From Streptomyces bikiniensis (lineage in GTDB: Bacteria; Actinomycetota; Actinomycetes; Streptomycetales; Streptomycetaceae): 64,000 bases of DNA. Under the pieces are notes generated by a model. That model saw nothing but the letters and a program-made list of their open reading frames with translations, was not told where the DNA came from and made no database searches. The first letter of the stretch is position 1, and each line of letters opens with the position of its first letter. The position numbers and the translations under genes were made by a program. Positions 1 to 7,973 of the stretch are shown here, piece by piece. The stretch spans positions 1 to 64,000 of the forward strand of contig JNWL01000022.1 in the NCBI GenBank assembly GCA_000716465.1, written 5' to 3'.

Positions 1-2
1 CA

Positions 3-2435
3 CCAGGTGGGGGCGGGTCCGGCGCCGGGAGGGGCGGGGAGGCCGACGCCCGGCCCGGGAGCGGCGGGGGACCCGGAGGACGGGGTGGCCGTGGGGCGGG
101 CGCCGGGCCCGGCGCCGCGACCGGGGGCGGCGGGGGAGCTGCGCCCGGGCACGGCGGAGGAACAGCATCCGGGGGCGGCGGGGTCGCCGGGGGCGGGGGC
201 CGCCCCCGGGCCGGGGGCTGGACGCGGTTCGTGACCGCGCGGCCCCGGCTCACGCTGTTCGCGGCGCTCGTGCTCACCGTCCTCGCCGTCCTGGCCGGCG
301 GCGGGGTCGCCGACCGCATGGGCAGCGGCGGCTGGGAGGACCCGGCCGCCGAGTCCACGTACGCGTCCGAGGCCCTGGAGCGGCACTTCCCCGGCTCCCG
401 GCCGAACCTGCTCCTCCTCGTCGACTCCGGCACGGCCGGGACCGACGCCCCGGCCGTCGCCGCCGAGGCCCGGCGGCTCGCCGAGCGGCTCGGCGCCGAA
501 CCGGGCGTCGAGGGCGTCGGCTCCTACTGGTCCACCGGCTCGCCCGCCCTCCGCTCCGAGGACGGCCGCAAGGCCGTGATCGCCGCCCGGATCACCGGCG
601 AGGAGAAGGACGCCGCGGCCGTCCTCGACCGGATCGCCCCCTCCTACCGGGGCGCCCACGGCCCCGTGGAGGTCGCGCTCGGCGGCGAGCTCGCCGTCCG
701 CCACGAGATGCAGACGCTCATCGAGGAGGACCTGCTGCGGGCCGAGCTCATCGCCCTGCCGCTCACCCTCGTCCTGCTCGTCATGGTCTTCGGCAGCGCC
801 GTCGCCGCCCTGCTGCCCCTGGGCGTCGGCATCGTCGCCGTCCTCGGCACCAACGCGATCCTGCGCGGGCTCACCGAGTTCACCGACGTCTCCGTCTTCG
901 CGCAGAACCTGACCACCGCGCTCGGCCTCGGACTCGCCATCGACTACGCCCTGTTCGTCGTCCGCCGCTACCGCGAGGAGCTGGCCGCCGGCGCCGACAC
1001 GCACACCGCCGTCCGCACCACCCTGCGCACGGCCGGGCGGACCGTGCTCTTCTCCGCCCTGACCGTCGCCGTCTCGCTCGCCGCGATGCTGGTCTTCCCG
1101 CAGTACTTCCTGCGCTCCTTCGCGTACGCCGGGATCGCGGTCGTCCTCCTCGCCGCCACCGCCGCGCTCACCCTGCTCCCGGCGGCCCTCGTGCTCCTCG
1201 GGCACCGGGTCGACGCCCTGGACCTGCGGCGCCTGGTCCGGCGCGGCCGGGAGCCCCGCGAGGACGCCTCCGGCGCCGGCTGGGCGCGCGCCGCGGGCCT
1301 GGTGATGCGCAGGGCGCCCGTCTTCGCCGTCCTCACCACCGCCGGACTCGTCCTGCTCGGACTGCCCTTCCTCGGCGTGGAGTTCGGCACGGCCGACGAC
1401 CGCCAGCTCCCCGCCACCGCCTCCTCCCGGATCGTCCAGGACGAGCTGAGGGACGGCTTCCCCGGCGACCCCGGCGGCGGGATCACCGTCCTCGCCGAGG
1501 GCCCGGCCACCCCCGCCCAGTACGCGGCCTACCGCGAGCGGATCGAGGTCGTCGACGGCGTCGGCCGGGTCGACGGGCCGGTCACCACGGGCGGCGGCGA
1601 CACCGCGCGCGCCTACTTCACCGTCGTGCCCGACGGCGAGGCCGTCGGCGCCGGGGCCCAGCGGGTCGTCGGCGGACTGCGCGCCGCCGAAGCGCCGTTC
1701 GACACCTCCGTCACCGGACCGGCCGCCGTCCTGGTCGACTCCAAGGACGCCATAGCCGAGCGGCTGCCCTGGGCGGCGGGCGCCATCGTCCTCGTCACCC
1801 TGCTCCTGGTCTTCCTGCTCACCGGAAGCGTCGTCGTCCCCGTGCAGGCCGTCGTCCTCAACGCCCTGAGCCTCACGGCCATGTTCGGCGCCGTCGTCTG
1901 GGTCTTCCAGGACGGACACCTCGCCGGGCTCCTCGGCTTCACGCCCACCGGCGACATCGAGACCACCCTGCCCGTGCTCATGTTCTGCGTGGCCTTCGGG
2001 CTCTCCATGGACTACGGGGTGTTCCTGCTCTCCCGGATCAAGGAGGAGCACGACGCCACCGGCGACCACGAGCACTCCGTCCGCTTCGGCCTGAGCCGCA
2101 CCGGCGGCCTGATCACCGCCGCCGCCGTCATCCTCGCCGTCGTCATGGTCGCCATCGGCACCTCCCGCGTCACCAACACCAAGATGCTGGGCCTGGGGGT
2201 CGCCCTCGCCGTCCTCATGGACGCGATGGTGGTCCGCAGCCTCCTGGTCCCCTCCGTGATGAAGCTGACCGGCCGCCTCACCTGGTGGGCCCCGGGACCG
2301 CTGCGCCGCTTCCACGACCGCTTCGGCCTCAGCGAGTCGGACGGCCCGGCCCGGACCCCGGCCGGTCCCGCCACCCCGGAGGAGACCGCCGACGGCAGGG
2401 AGACCAGGGACAAGGAGTACAGCGCCGCCCGCTGA
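3..2435 (+). CDS. MMPL-family RND transporter (5' end probably outside the window)
   Basis: A membrane exporter of the MMPL/RND superfamily, which uses the proton gradient to move lipids or other hydrophobic compounds out of the cell. It has the usual two halves: a TM helix and extracellular domain followed by a cluster of helices, repeated once. The conserved aspartate-tyrosine pairs of the proton path are visible as GLAIDYALFVVRRY in the first half and GLSMDYGVFLLSRI in the second. A GTG at 231 could be the start, but it has no clear Shine-Dalgarno, and the same frame stays open to the left edge, encoding a glycine-rich stretch ending GGWTRFVTARPR, which reads like the cytoplasmic segment before TM1. 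I therefore treat the gene as 5'-partial. The C-terminal tail is polar and cytoplasmic. Confidence 0.85.
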   Translation, partial: PGGGGSGAGRGGEADARPGSGGGPGGRGGRGAGAGPGAATGGGGGAAPGHGGGTASGGGGVAGGGGRPRAGGWTRFVTARPRLTLFAALVLTVLAVLAGGGVADRMGSGGWEDPAAESTYASEALERHFPGSRPNLLLLVDSGTAGTDAPAVAAEARRLAERLGAEPGVEGVGSYWSTGSPALRSEDGRKAVIAARITGEEKDAAAVLDRIAPSYRGAHGPVEVALGGELAVRHEMQTLIEEDLLRAELIALPLTLVLLVMVFGSAVAALLPLGVGIVAVLGTNAILRGLTEFTDVSVFAQNLTTALGLGLAIDYALFVVRRYREELAAGADTHTAVRTTLRTAGRTVLFSALTVAVSLAAMLVFPQYFLRSFAYAGIAVVLLAATAALTLLPAALVLLGHRVDALDLRRLVRRGREPREDASGAGWARAAGLVMRRAPVFAVLTTAGLVLLGLPFLGVEFGTADDRQLPATASSRIVQDELRDGFPGDPGGGITVLAEGPATPAQYAAYRERIEVVDGVGRVDGPVTTGGGDTARAYFTVVPDGEAVGAGAQRVVGGLRAAEAPFDTSVTGPAAVLVDSKDAIAERLPWAAGAIVLVTLLLVFLLTGSVVVPVQAVVLNALSLTAMFGAVVWVFQDGHLAGLLGFTPTGDIETTLPVLMFCVAFGLSMDYGVFLLSRIKEEHDATGDHEHSVRFGLSRTGGLITAAAVILAVVMVAIGTSRVTNTKMLGLGVALAVLMDAMVVRSLLVPSVMKLTGRLTWWAPGPLRRFHDRFGLSESDGPARTPAGPATPEETADGRETRDKEYSAAR

Positions 2436-2478
2436 CGGCGTCAGGACGCCCGCCCGCCGGCCTCGTCACGAAAGACGG

Positions 2479-2516
2479 GACGCCGGGCCCGGAAGGAGGA
2501 TCCGGGACCCGGCGTC
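2479..2516. terminator. Strong hairpin between convergent genes
   Basis: Arms 2479-2493 and 2501-2516 pair over 15 positions with a single bulged base (GACGCCGGG then CCCGGA on the left) around a 7-nt loop. It lies 44 bp after the MMPL stop and before the end of the convergent helix-turn-helix gene, so it can serve both. No long T-run follows, which is normal in Streptomyces. Confidence 0.7.
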
Positions 2517-2593
2517 GGACGGGACGGGGGACGGGGACGGGGAACAGGTCGGGCGGGTCGTGGCGGGCCCGGGTCGGTCCTGGCGGACCCGGT

Positions 2594-2791
2594 TCAGTCG
2601 CGGCGGGCCCGGTTGCCGGGGCGGCTCGCGACCCAGGCGCGGATCGTGTCCGCGTACCAGAAGGGCTTGCCCGACTCGACGTGGTCGGGCGGCGGAAGCA
2701 GCCCGTGCTTCCGGTAGGAGCGGACGGTGTCCGGCTGCACCCGGATGTGCGCCGCGATGTCCTTGTACGACCAGAGCCTCTTGTCCGTCAT
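2594..2791 (-). CDS. Small helix-turn-helix protein (AlpA/MerR-like)
   Basis: A 65-residue predicted DNA-binding protein. It opens MTDKRLWSYKDIAAHI and contains a helix-turn-helix of the excisionase/AlpA/MerR kind (VQPDTVRSYRKHGLLPPPD), followed by a short wing (GKPFWYADTIRAWVASRPG). The ATG at 2791 was chosen because GGGAGGTG lies at the right distance; a longer reading from 2812 adds only seven residues and lacks such a site. Proteins of this size and form occur widely in Streptomyces as stand-alone regulators, and here there is no integrase nearby to suggest an excisionase. The target is unknown. Confidence 0.8.
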   Translation of the reverse strand: MTDKRLWSYKDIAAHIRVQPDTVRSYRKHGLLPPPDHVESGKPFWYADTIRAWVASRPGNRARRD

Positions 2792-2812
2792 GCCTGGCAC
2801 CTCCCTGCGCAC

Positions 2813-3065
2813 CGCGCAGCGGCGGCGGGGGTGCCGTTCGGGGGCGCTGCGGGTGGGCGTTGGCGATCACTGAGTCTGTGCCCCCTGCAACGACCCCCTC
2901 AGACAGGAGGAGAGCGCCTGTCACGCGCCTGTGACGGGAAACCCGCGTAACGGAGAAAAGCGTGACGAAGGAGGGACGCGCGTGACGGAAGTGATGCATC
3001 GGACCGGCGGTGTGTCCGCGTGCGCCGGCCCGGCCCGTGACGGTACGCGCGCGGTACGGGCCCGG
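2813..3065. other. Intergenic region, no gene called
   Basis: 253 bp upstream of the small helix-turn-helix gene and downstream of the IolE-like gene. It contains a complete ribosome-binding site (AAGGAGGG at 2968-2975) placed 6 nt before a GTG at 2982 on the plus strand. The reading frame behind it runs antisense into the IolE-like gene and encodes nothing recognisable, so no gene is called. Confidence 0.5.
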
Positions 3066-4034
3066 TCACACCCCGCAGGAGCGGAGGAAGCGCCGGGTGC
3101 GCAGGGCGATCGGGTACGGGACGTCCGGGGCGCACGGGTACATGTCCTGCTCGACGATGGCGAAGAGGTCCACGTCCAGGGCGCGGGCGGCGGCGAGCAC
3201 CGGTTCCAGGGCGGGCACCCCGGACGGCGGCTCGCACATCACGCCCCGCGCCACCGCCGGGCCGAACGGCGTCCCCTCGGCCACCACCTCCGCCAGGACC
3301 GCCGGATCGACCTGCTTCAGGTGCAGATAGCCGATCCGCTCGCCGTAGGTCTCGATCAGCTCGACGCTGTCCCCGCCGGCGTACGCGTAGTGCCCGGTGT
3401 CCAGGCAGAGCGAGACCGCCTCCGGGTCGGTGGCGTCGAGGAAGCGCGTCACGCTCTCCTCGCCGTCCAGGTGCGTGTCCGCGTGCGGGTGGACGACGGT
3501 CCGCAGCCCGTACCGCTCGCGCACCTCCCGGCCCAGACGCTCCGTCAGGCGGGTCAGGTCCCGCCACTGCCCGGCGGTCAGGACGGGGTCCTCCAGGACC
3601 TCGCCCGTCCGGTCGTCCCGCCAGAACGACGGGATGACCACCAGGTGGCCCGCCCCCATCGCCTGTGCCAGGGCCGCGTTCTCGGCGACGTGCACCCAGG
3701 TCCGGTCCCAGACGTCCGAGCCGTGGTGCAGGCCGGTGAAGACCGTCCCCGCCGAGACCCGCAGACCGCGCCGGGCGGTCTCCTCCGCGAGCACCGCCGG
3801 ATCGGTGGGCAGATAGCCGTACGGGCCGAGCTCGATCCACTCGTACCCCGCGCCCGCCACCTCGTCGAGGAAGCGCTGCCAGGGCACCTGCCGGGGATCC
3901 TCGGGGAACCACACCCCCCACGAGTCCGGGGCGGAACCGACGCGGATGCGGGTCGGCGCGGAAGGGGGGGAAGGCGTCGAGGACGGGGACGACCGGGACG
4001 ACCGGGACGACGGCTGTGGCGACGGCTTCGTCAT
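3066..4034 (-). CDS. IolE/MocC-like sugar isomerase-epimerase family protein (probable inosose dehydratase)
   Basis: A TIM-barrel protein of the AP-endonuclease-2 / sugar phosphate isomerase family. The N-terminal segment APDSWGVWFPEDP and the following IELGPYGYLP are typical of the IolE/MocC branch, and the barrel metal ligands can be seen in VVHPHADTH, LCLDTGHYAY and LHLKQVD. About 322 residues from the ATG at 4034; the first 26 residues are Ser/Pro-rich and may be variable. It is divergent from iolC and shares its upstream region, so it most likely dehydrates scyllo-inosose in the same pathway. Another isomerase role on an inositol-like sugar is possible because the family is broad. Confidence 0.78.
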   Translation of the reverse strand: MTKPSPQPSSRSSRSSPSSTPSPPSAPTRIRVGSAPDSWGVWFPEDPRQVPWQRFLDEVAGAGYEWIELGPYGYLPTDPAVLAEETARRGLRVSAGTVFTGLHHGSDVWDRTWVHVAENAALAQAMGAGHLVVIPSFWRDDRTGEVLEDPVLTAGQWRDLTRLTERLGREVRERYGLRTVVHPHADTHLDGEESVTRFLDATDPEAVSLCLDTGHYAYAGGDSVELIETYGERIGYLHLKQVDPAVLAEVVAEGTPFGPAVARGVMCEPPSGVPALEPVLAAARALDVDLFAIVEQDMYPCAPDVPYPIALRTRRFLRSCGV

Positions 4035-4088
4035 GACAGCCACCCTGACCGGGGCCGGGACCACCGTCAAGCGCGCTCGGAGGCCCGT

Positions 4089-4100
4089 ATGTCCGGACAT
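4089..4100. promoter_or_regulatory. 12-bp perfect palindrome, candidate operator of the inositol genes
   Basis: ATGTCCGGACAT is a perfect palindrome lying 4 bp upstream of the -35 element of the proposed iolC promoter and between two divergent inositol genes. Its place fits a regulator binding site, but the regulator is not in this window and the site has not been matched to a known motif. Confidence 0.45.
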
Positions 4101-4104
4101 GTCG

Positions 4105-4134
4105 TTGACACGCCTCCGGGCGGACGACTAGACC
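4105..4134 (+). promoter_or_regulatory. Candidate sigma-70-type promoter of iolCBD-mmsA
   Basis: A consensus -35 TTGACA (4105-4110) is followed after 18 bp by TAGACC (4129-4134). The predicted start site would be about 25 bp before the iolC GTG. On the opposite strand a weaker pair, TTGACG then CAGGGT, sits directly before the ATG of the IolE-like gene and would give an almost leaderless transcript. Confidence 0.6.
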
Positions 4135-4165
4135 TGGGGACGGGGCCGAGGGCGAAGGGTGGCAC

Positions 4166-5182
4166 GTGGAGACGGAGCCGTACGACCTGATCACCATGGG
4201 GCGCCTCGGCGTGGACCTCTATCCGCTCCGGACCGGCGTCGGGCTCGACCAGGTCGAGAGCTTCGGCAGGTTCCTCGGCGGCTCCCCGGCCAACGTGGCC
4301 GTCGCCGCCGCCCGGCTCGGCCTGCGCACCGCGCTCGTCTCCCGTACCGGCGCCGACCCCTTCGGCACCTTCCTGCACCGGGAGCTCAAGGGCTTCGGGG
4401 TGGACGACCGCTGGGTGACCGAGGTCGCCGCGTACCCCACCCCCCTCACCTTCTGCGAGGTCTTCCCGCCCGACGACTTCCCGCTCTACTTCTACCGGCT
4501 GCCCAAGGCCCCCGACCTGGAGATCCACCCGCACGAGCTGGACCTCGGCGCGATCCGTTCCGCCCGGGTCTTCTGGGCCACCGGCACCGGACTGTGCGCC
4601 GAGCCGAGCCGTGCCGCGACCCTGGAGGCGCTGCGGGCCAGAGCCGGCACCGGGGGGACCACCGTGTTCGACCTGGACTGGCGGCCGGTGTTCTGGACGG
4701 ACCCGGACGAGGCCCGCCCGTACTACGCCGAGGCCCTGCGCCACGCCACCGTCGCCGTCGGCAACCTCGACGAGTGCGAGGTCGCGACGGGGGAGCGGGA
4801 CCCGGAGGCCGCCGCCCGCGCCCTGCTCGCCTCCGACGGCGGCACCGTCCGGCTCGCCGTCGTCAAACAGGGCCCGAAGGGCGTCCTCGCGCTGGCCTCC
4901 GACGGCACCCGCGCCGAGGTGCCGCCGCTGCCGGTGGAGGTCGTCAACGGCCTGGGGGCGGGCGACGCGTTCGGCGGGGCGCTCGTCCACGGCCTCCTCA
5001 CCGGCCGGGACCTCGAAGAGGCCCTGCGCCGCGCCAACGCCGCCGGCGCGATCGTCGCGGGCCGGCTCGCCTGCTCCTCCGCCATGCCGGACCCGGCGGA
5101 GATCGCCGAAGCCCTCGCCCGGGGGACGGGAACGACCAGTGCGGGAACGACCGGTACGGGAACGCTTCCGGAAAGGGGGTAG
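4166..5182 (+). CDS. iolC: 5-dehydro-2-deoxygluconokinase (IolC)
   Basis: A PfkB-family sugar kinase that phosphorylates 2-deoxy-5-keto-gluconate in myo-inositol breakdown. The opening YDLITMGRLGVDLYPL is the IolC signature, FLGGSPANVAVAAARLG is the PfkB N-terminal motif, and NGLGAGDAFGGAL (about residues 260-272) carries the anion hole and catalytic aspartate. 338 residues, the normal single-domain length; the fused C-terminal aldolase domain found in some proteobacterial proteins is absent. The GTG start at 4166 has AAGGGTGG upstream. The stop lies two bases before iolB, so the two are translated together. Confidence 0.9.
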   Translation: METEPYDLITMGRLGVDLYPLRTGVGLDQVESFGRFLGGSPANVAVAAARLGLRTALVSRTGADPFGTFLHRELKGFGVDDRWVTEVAAYPTPLTFCEVFPPDDFPLYFYRLPKAPDLEIHPHELDLGAIRSARVFWATGTGLCAEPSRAATLEALRARAGTGGTTVFDLDWRPVFWTDPDEARPYYAEALRHATVAVGNLDECEVATGERDPEAAARALLASDGGTVRLAVVKQGPKGVLALASDGTRAEVPPLPVEVVNGLGAGDAFGGALVHGLLTGRDLEEALRRANAAGAIVAGRLACSSAMPDPAEIAEALARGTGTTSAGTTGTGTLPERG

Positions 5183-5184
5183 GG

Positions 5185-6057
5185 ATGACCGCCATGAGCC
5201 CGAGCCCCGACCACTCCGCACCCCTCCACCCCGCGTCCCTCCACCACCCCGCGTCCCTCCACCTCCCCGCCGGGACCGCCGCCCGGGGCCCGTACGCCGT
5301 CGACATCGACCCCGCGCGGGCCGGATGGGCGTACTCCGCGCTCCGCGTCCTCACCCTCCGGCCGGGAGAGGTCCACTCCTTCGCGAGCGGGGATTCCGAA
5401 TGGACCGTGCTTCCCCTCTCCGGTGCCTGTAGCGTGCGCGTCGACGGCGGGATCTTCGAACTCCGGGGCCGCGCGAGCGTGTTCGACGGGGTGACCGACT
5501 TCGCCTACGTACCGCGCGACGCCCACGCCCAGATCGCCTCCGGCGCGGGGGGCCGCTTCGCTTTGGCAGGAGCGAGGTGCGGGCGACGACTCCCCGCCCG
5601 CTACGGTCCCGCGCCGGAGGTTCCCGTGGAGACCCGGGGCAGCGGCGACCGCGCCCGCGAGGTGCGGAACTTCGCCTCCGCCGACGCCTTCGACTGCGAC
5701 CGGCTCATCGCCGTCGAGGTCGTCACGCCCGGCGGCCACTGGTCCTCCTACCCGCCGCACAAGCACGACGAGCACCTGCCCGGCGCCGAATCCGTCCTGG
5801 AGGAGATCTACTACTACGAGGTCCAGGGCCCGCACGGCCTCGCCTACCAGCGGATCTCGCCCTCCCGGCCCGGCGGCGCCGACCTGCTCGCCGAGGTCCG
5901 CGACGGCGACGCGGTCCTCGTCCCCGACGGCTGGCACGGCCCCTCGATCGCCCAGCCGGGTCACGACCTGTACTACCTCAACGTGATGGCGGGCCCCGGT
6001 ACCGAACGCGAGTGGAAGATCCGCTTCCACCCGGAGTACGCGGAGGGGTACGCGTGA
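5185..6057 (+). CDS. iolB: 5-deoxy-glucuronate isomerase (IolB)
   Basis: Converts 5-deoxy-glucuronate to 2-deoxy-5-keto-gluconate, the substrate of the kinase encoded just upstream. Bicupin fold; the metal-binding face is visible in SSYPPHKHDEH and EEIYYYEV, and the C-terminal cupin ends in the family-typical VPDGWHGP and YYLNVMAGP. The ATG at 5185 follows a GGGGGTAGGG purine tract two bases after the iolC stop. A short histidine-serine-leucine repeat near the N-terminus (HPASLHHPASLH) comes from a duplicated stretch of DNA and is probably neutral. 290 residues. Confidence 0.9.
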   Translation: MTAMSPSPDHSAPLHPASLHHPASLHLPAGTAARGPYAVDIDPARAGWAYSALRVLTLRPGEVHSFASGDSEWTVLPLSGACSVRVDGGIFELRGRASVFDGVTDFAYVPRDAHAQIASGAGGRFALAGARCGRRLPARYGPAPEVPVETRGSGDRAREVRNFASADAFDCDRLIAVEVVTPGGHWSSYPPHKHDEHLPGAESVLEEIYYYEVQGPHGLAYQRISPSRPGGADLLAEVRDGDAVLVPDGWHGPSIAQPGHDLYYLNVMAGPGTEREWKIRFHPEYAEGYA

Positions 6058-6097
6058 GCACCGCCCGACCCGCCCCGCAGGACGCGAGGAGGCCCGC

Positions 6098-7960
6098 ATG
6101 AGCACCGTCCGGCTCACCACCGCCCAGGCCCTCGTCCGCTTCCTCGCCGCCCAGTACACCGAGCGCGACGGCGAGCGCCGCCGCCTGATCGCCGCCACCT
6201 GGGGGATCTTCGGGCACGGGAACGTCGCCGGGACCGGGCAGGCGCTCGTTGAGGACCGCGCGCTCATGCCCTTCCACCAGGGCCGCAACGAACAGGCCAT
6301 GGTCCACGCCGCCGTCGGCTACGCCCGCCAGTCGAACCGCCTCTCCGCGCACGCCGTCACCACCTCCATCGGCCCCGGCGCCACCAACCTCGTCACCGGC
6401 GCCGCCCTCGCCACCGTCAACCGCCTGCCCGTCCTGCTCCTCCCCGGCGACACCTTCGCGACCCGGCCCGCCGACCCCGTCCTCCAGCAGCTCCAACTCC
6501 CGTCCGCGGGCGACGTGTCCGTCAACGACTGCCTGCGGCCCGTCTCGGTGTACTTCGACCGGGTCGGCCGCCCCGAGGCCCTGGTCCCGGCCGCCCTCGA
6601 AGCCGCCCGGGTCCTCACCGACCCCGCCGCGACCGGCGCCGTGACCCTCGCCCTGCCCCAGGACGTGCAGGCGGAGGCGTACGACTGGCCCGAGGAGTTC
6701 TTCGCCGAGCGGACCTGGCGCGTCCGCCGCCCCCGCCCCGACGCGGCCGAACTCGACGCGGCCGTACGGGCGGTGAGGGCCGCCGAGCGGCCCCTGGTCG
6801 TCGCGGGCGGCGGCGTGCGGTACAGCGGAGCCGAGGAGGCCCTGCGGACCTTCGCCGAGTGCGCCGGTCTGCCCGTCGCCACCACCCAGGCCGGCAAGGG
6901 TGCCCTGCCGTACGACCACCCCTGCGACGTGGGCGGTGTCGGCCACACCGGCACGGAGACCGCCGCCGCCCTGGCCCGTACCGCCGACCTCGTCATCGGC
7001 GTCGGCACCCGCTACACCGACTTCACCACCGCCTCCGGCACCCTCTTCCCCGGGGGCGCCCGCTTCCTCAACCTCAACGTCACCGGCTTCGACGCCCACA
7101 AGCAGGCCGCGCTGCCGCTCGTCGCCGACGCCCGCGAGGGCCTGACCGCCCTCACGGAGGCCCTGGGCGACAGCCGACGGGACACGGGGAGGTGGGCCGC
7201 GTCCAAACGGCGGTGGCAGGAGCGGGTCGACGCCGCCTACGCCGCCCCCGACGAGGACGCCCGCCCCACCCAGACCCAGGTCCTCGGCGCACTCGACACC
7301 CTGGTCGACGCGAGCGACATCCTGATCAACGCCGCCGGATCGCTCCCGGGCGACCTCCACAAGCTGTGGCGGCCCCGCTCGGCCGACCAGTACCACGTCG
7401 AGTACGGCTACTCCTGCATGGGATACGAGATCCCCGCCGCGATCGGCGTCCTCCTCGCCGCCCCCGGCCGGCCCGTCTGGGCGCTCGTCGGGGACGGGAC
7501 GTACCTGATGAATCCCACCGAGATCGTCACCGCCGTGCAGGAGCGCCTGCCGCTGAGGCTGGTCGTCCTCCAGAACCACGGGTACGCCTCCATCGGCGGC
7601 CTCTCGGAGGCCGTCGGCGCCGAGCGGTACGGCACCGACTACCGGTACCGGGACGCGGACGGCGGGTTCACCGGGCCGCCGCTCCCCGTCGACCTCGGAG
7701 CCAACGCCGCCTCCCTCGGCATGCGGGTGCTGCGCCCCCGCACCGTCCGTGGCCTGCGGGAAGCCCTCCGGGAGGCGCGGGCGGCGACGGTTCCCACATG
7801 TGTCTACGTCGAGACCGAAACGCCCGACACAGTGTCGGGCCCGCCCCCGGCCCCGGCGTGGTGGGATGTGCCCGTGGCCGAGACCGCGACCCGCAAGGCG
7901 GCGGTCGAGGCCCGGGAGGAGTACGACCGGCACGTCACCGCCCGACGCCGCCATCTCTAA
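6098..7960 (+). CDS. iolD: 3D-(3,5/4)-trihydroxycyclohexane-1,2-dione hydrolase (IolD)
   Basis: A thiamine-diphosphate enzyme that opens the ring of the diketo-inositol intermediate. The N-terminal TPP-pyrimidine domain has the activating glutamate in HQGRNEQAMVHAA; the central domain resembles acetolactate synthase; the C-terminal pyrophosphate domain carries VGDGTYLMNP and NHGYAS (about residues 465-500). 620 residues, the usual length. ATG at 6098 with GAGGAGG eight bases upstream, 40 bp after iolB and 13 bp before mmsA, so it is the third gene of the operon. Confidence 0.92.
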   Translation: MSTVRLTTAQALVRFLAAQYTERDGERRRLIAATWGIFGHGNVAGTGQALVEDRALMPFHQGRNEQAMVHAAVGYARQSNRLSAHAVTTSIGPGATNLVTGAALATVNRLPVLLLPGDTFATRPADPVLQQLQLPSAGDVSVNDCLRPVSVYFDRVGRPEALVPAALEAARVLTDPAATGAVTLALPQDVQAEAYDWPEEFFAERTWRVRRPRPDAAELDAAVRAVRAAERPLVVAGGGVRYSGAEEALRTFAECAGLPVATTQAGKGALPYDHPCDVGGVGHTGTETAAALARTADLVIGVGTRYTDFTTASGTLFPGGARFLNLNVTGFDAHKQAALPLVADAREGLTALTEALGDSRRDTGRWAASKRRWQERVDAAYAAPDEDARPTQTQVLGALDTLVDASDILINAAGSLPGDLHKLWRPRSADQYHVEYGYSCMGYEIPAAIGVLLAAPGRPVWALVGDGTYLMNPTEIVTAVQERLPLRLVVLQNHGYASIGGLSEAVGAERYGTDYRYRDADGGFTGPPLPVDLGANAASLGMRVLRPRTVRGLREALREARAATVPTCVYVETETPDTVSGPPPAPAWWDVPVAETATRKAAVEAREEYDRHVTARRRHL

Positions 7961-7973
7961 GGAGCATTTCGTC

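Noticed and set aside
231..234. GTG at 231 as the certain start of the MMPL gene, with a separate small upstream gene
   Set aside because: No clear ribosome-binding site, and the same frame is open to the window edge with a sensible GGWTRFVTARPR segment. The overlapping upstream frame is low complexity.
2982..4190. Long plus-strand frame behind a good ribosome-binding site
   Set aside because: It is antisense to the IolE-like gene, has no recognisable content and is expected from GC-rich codon structure.
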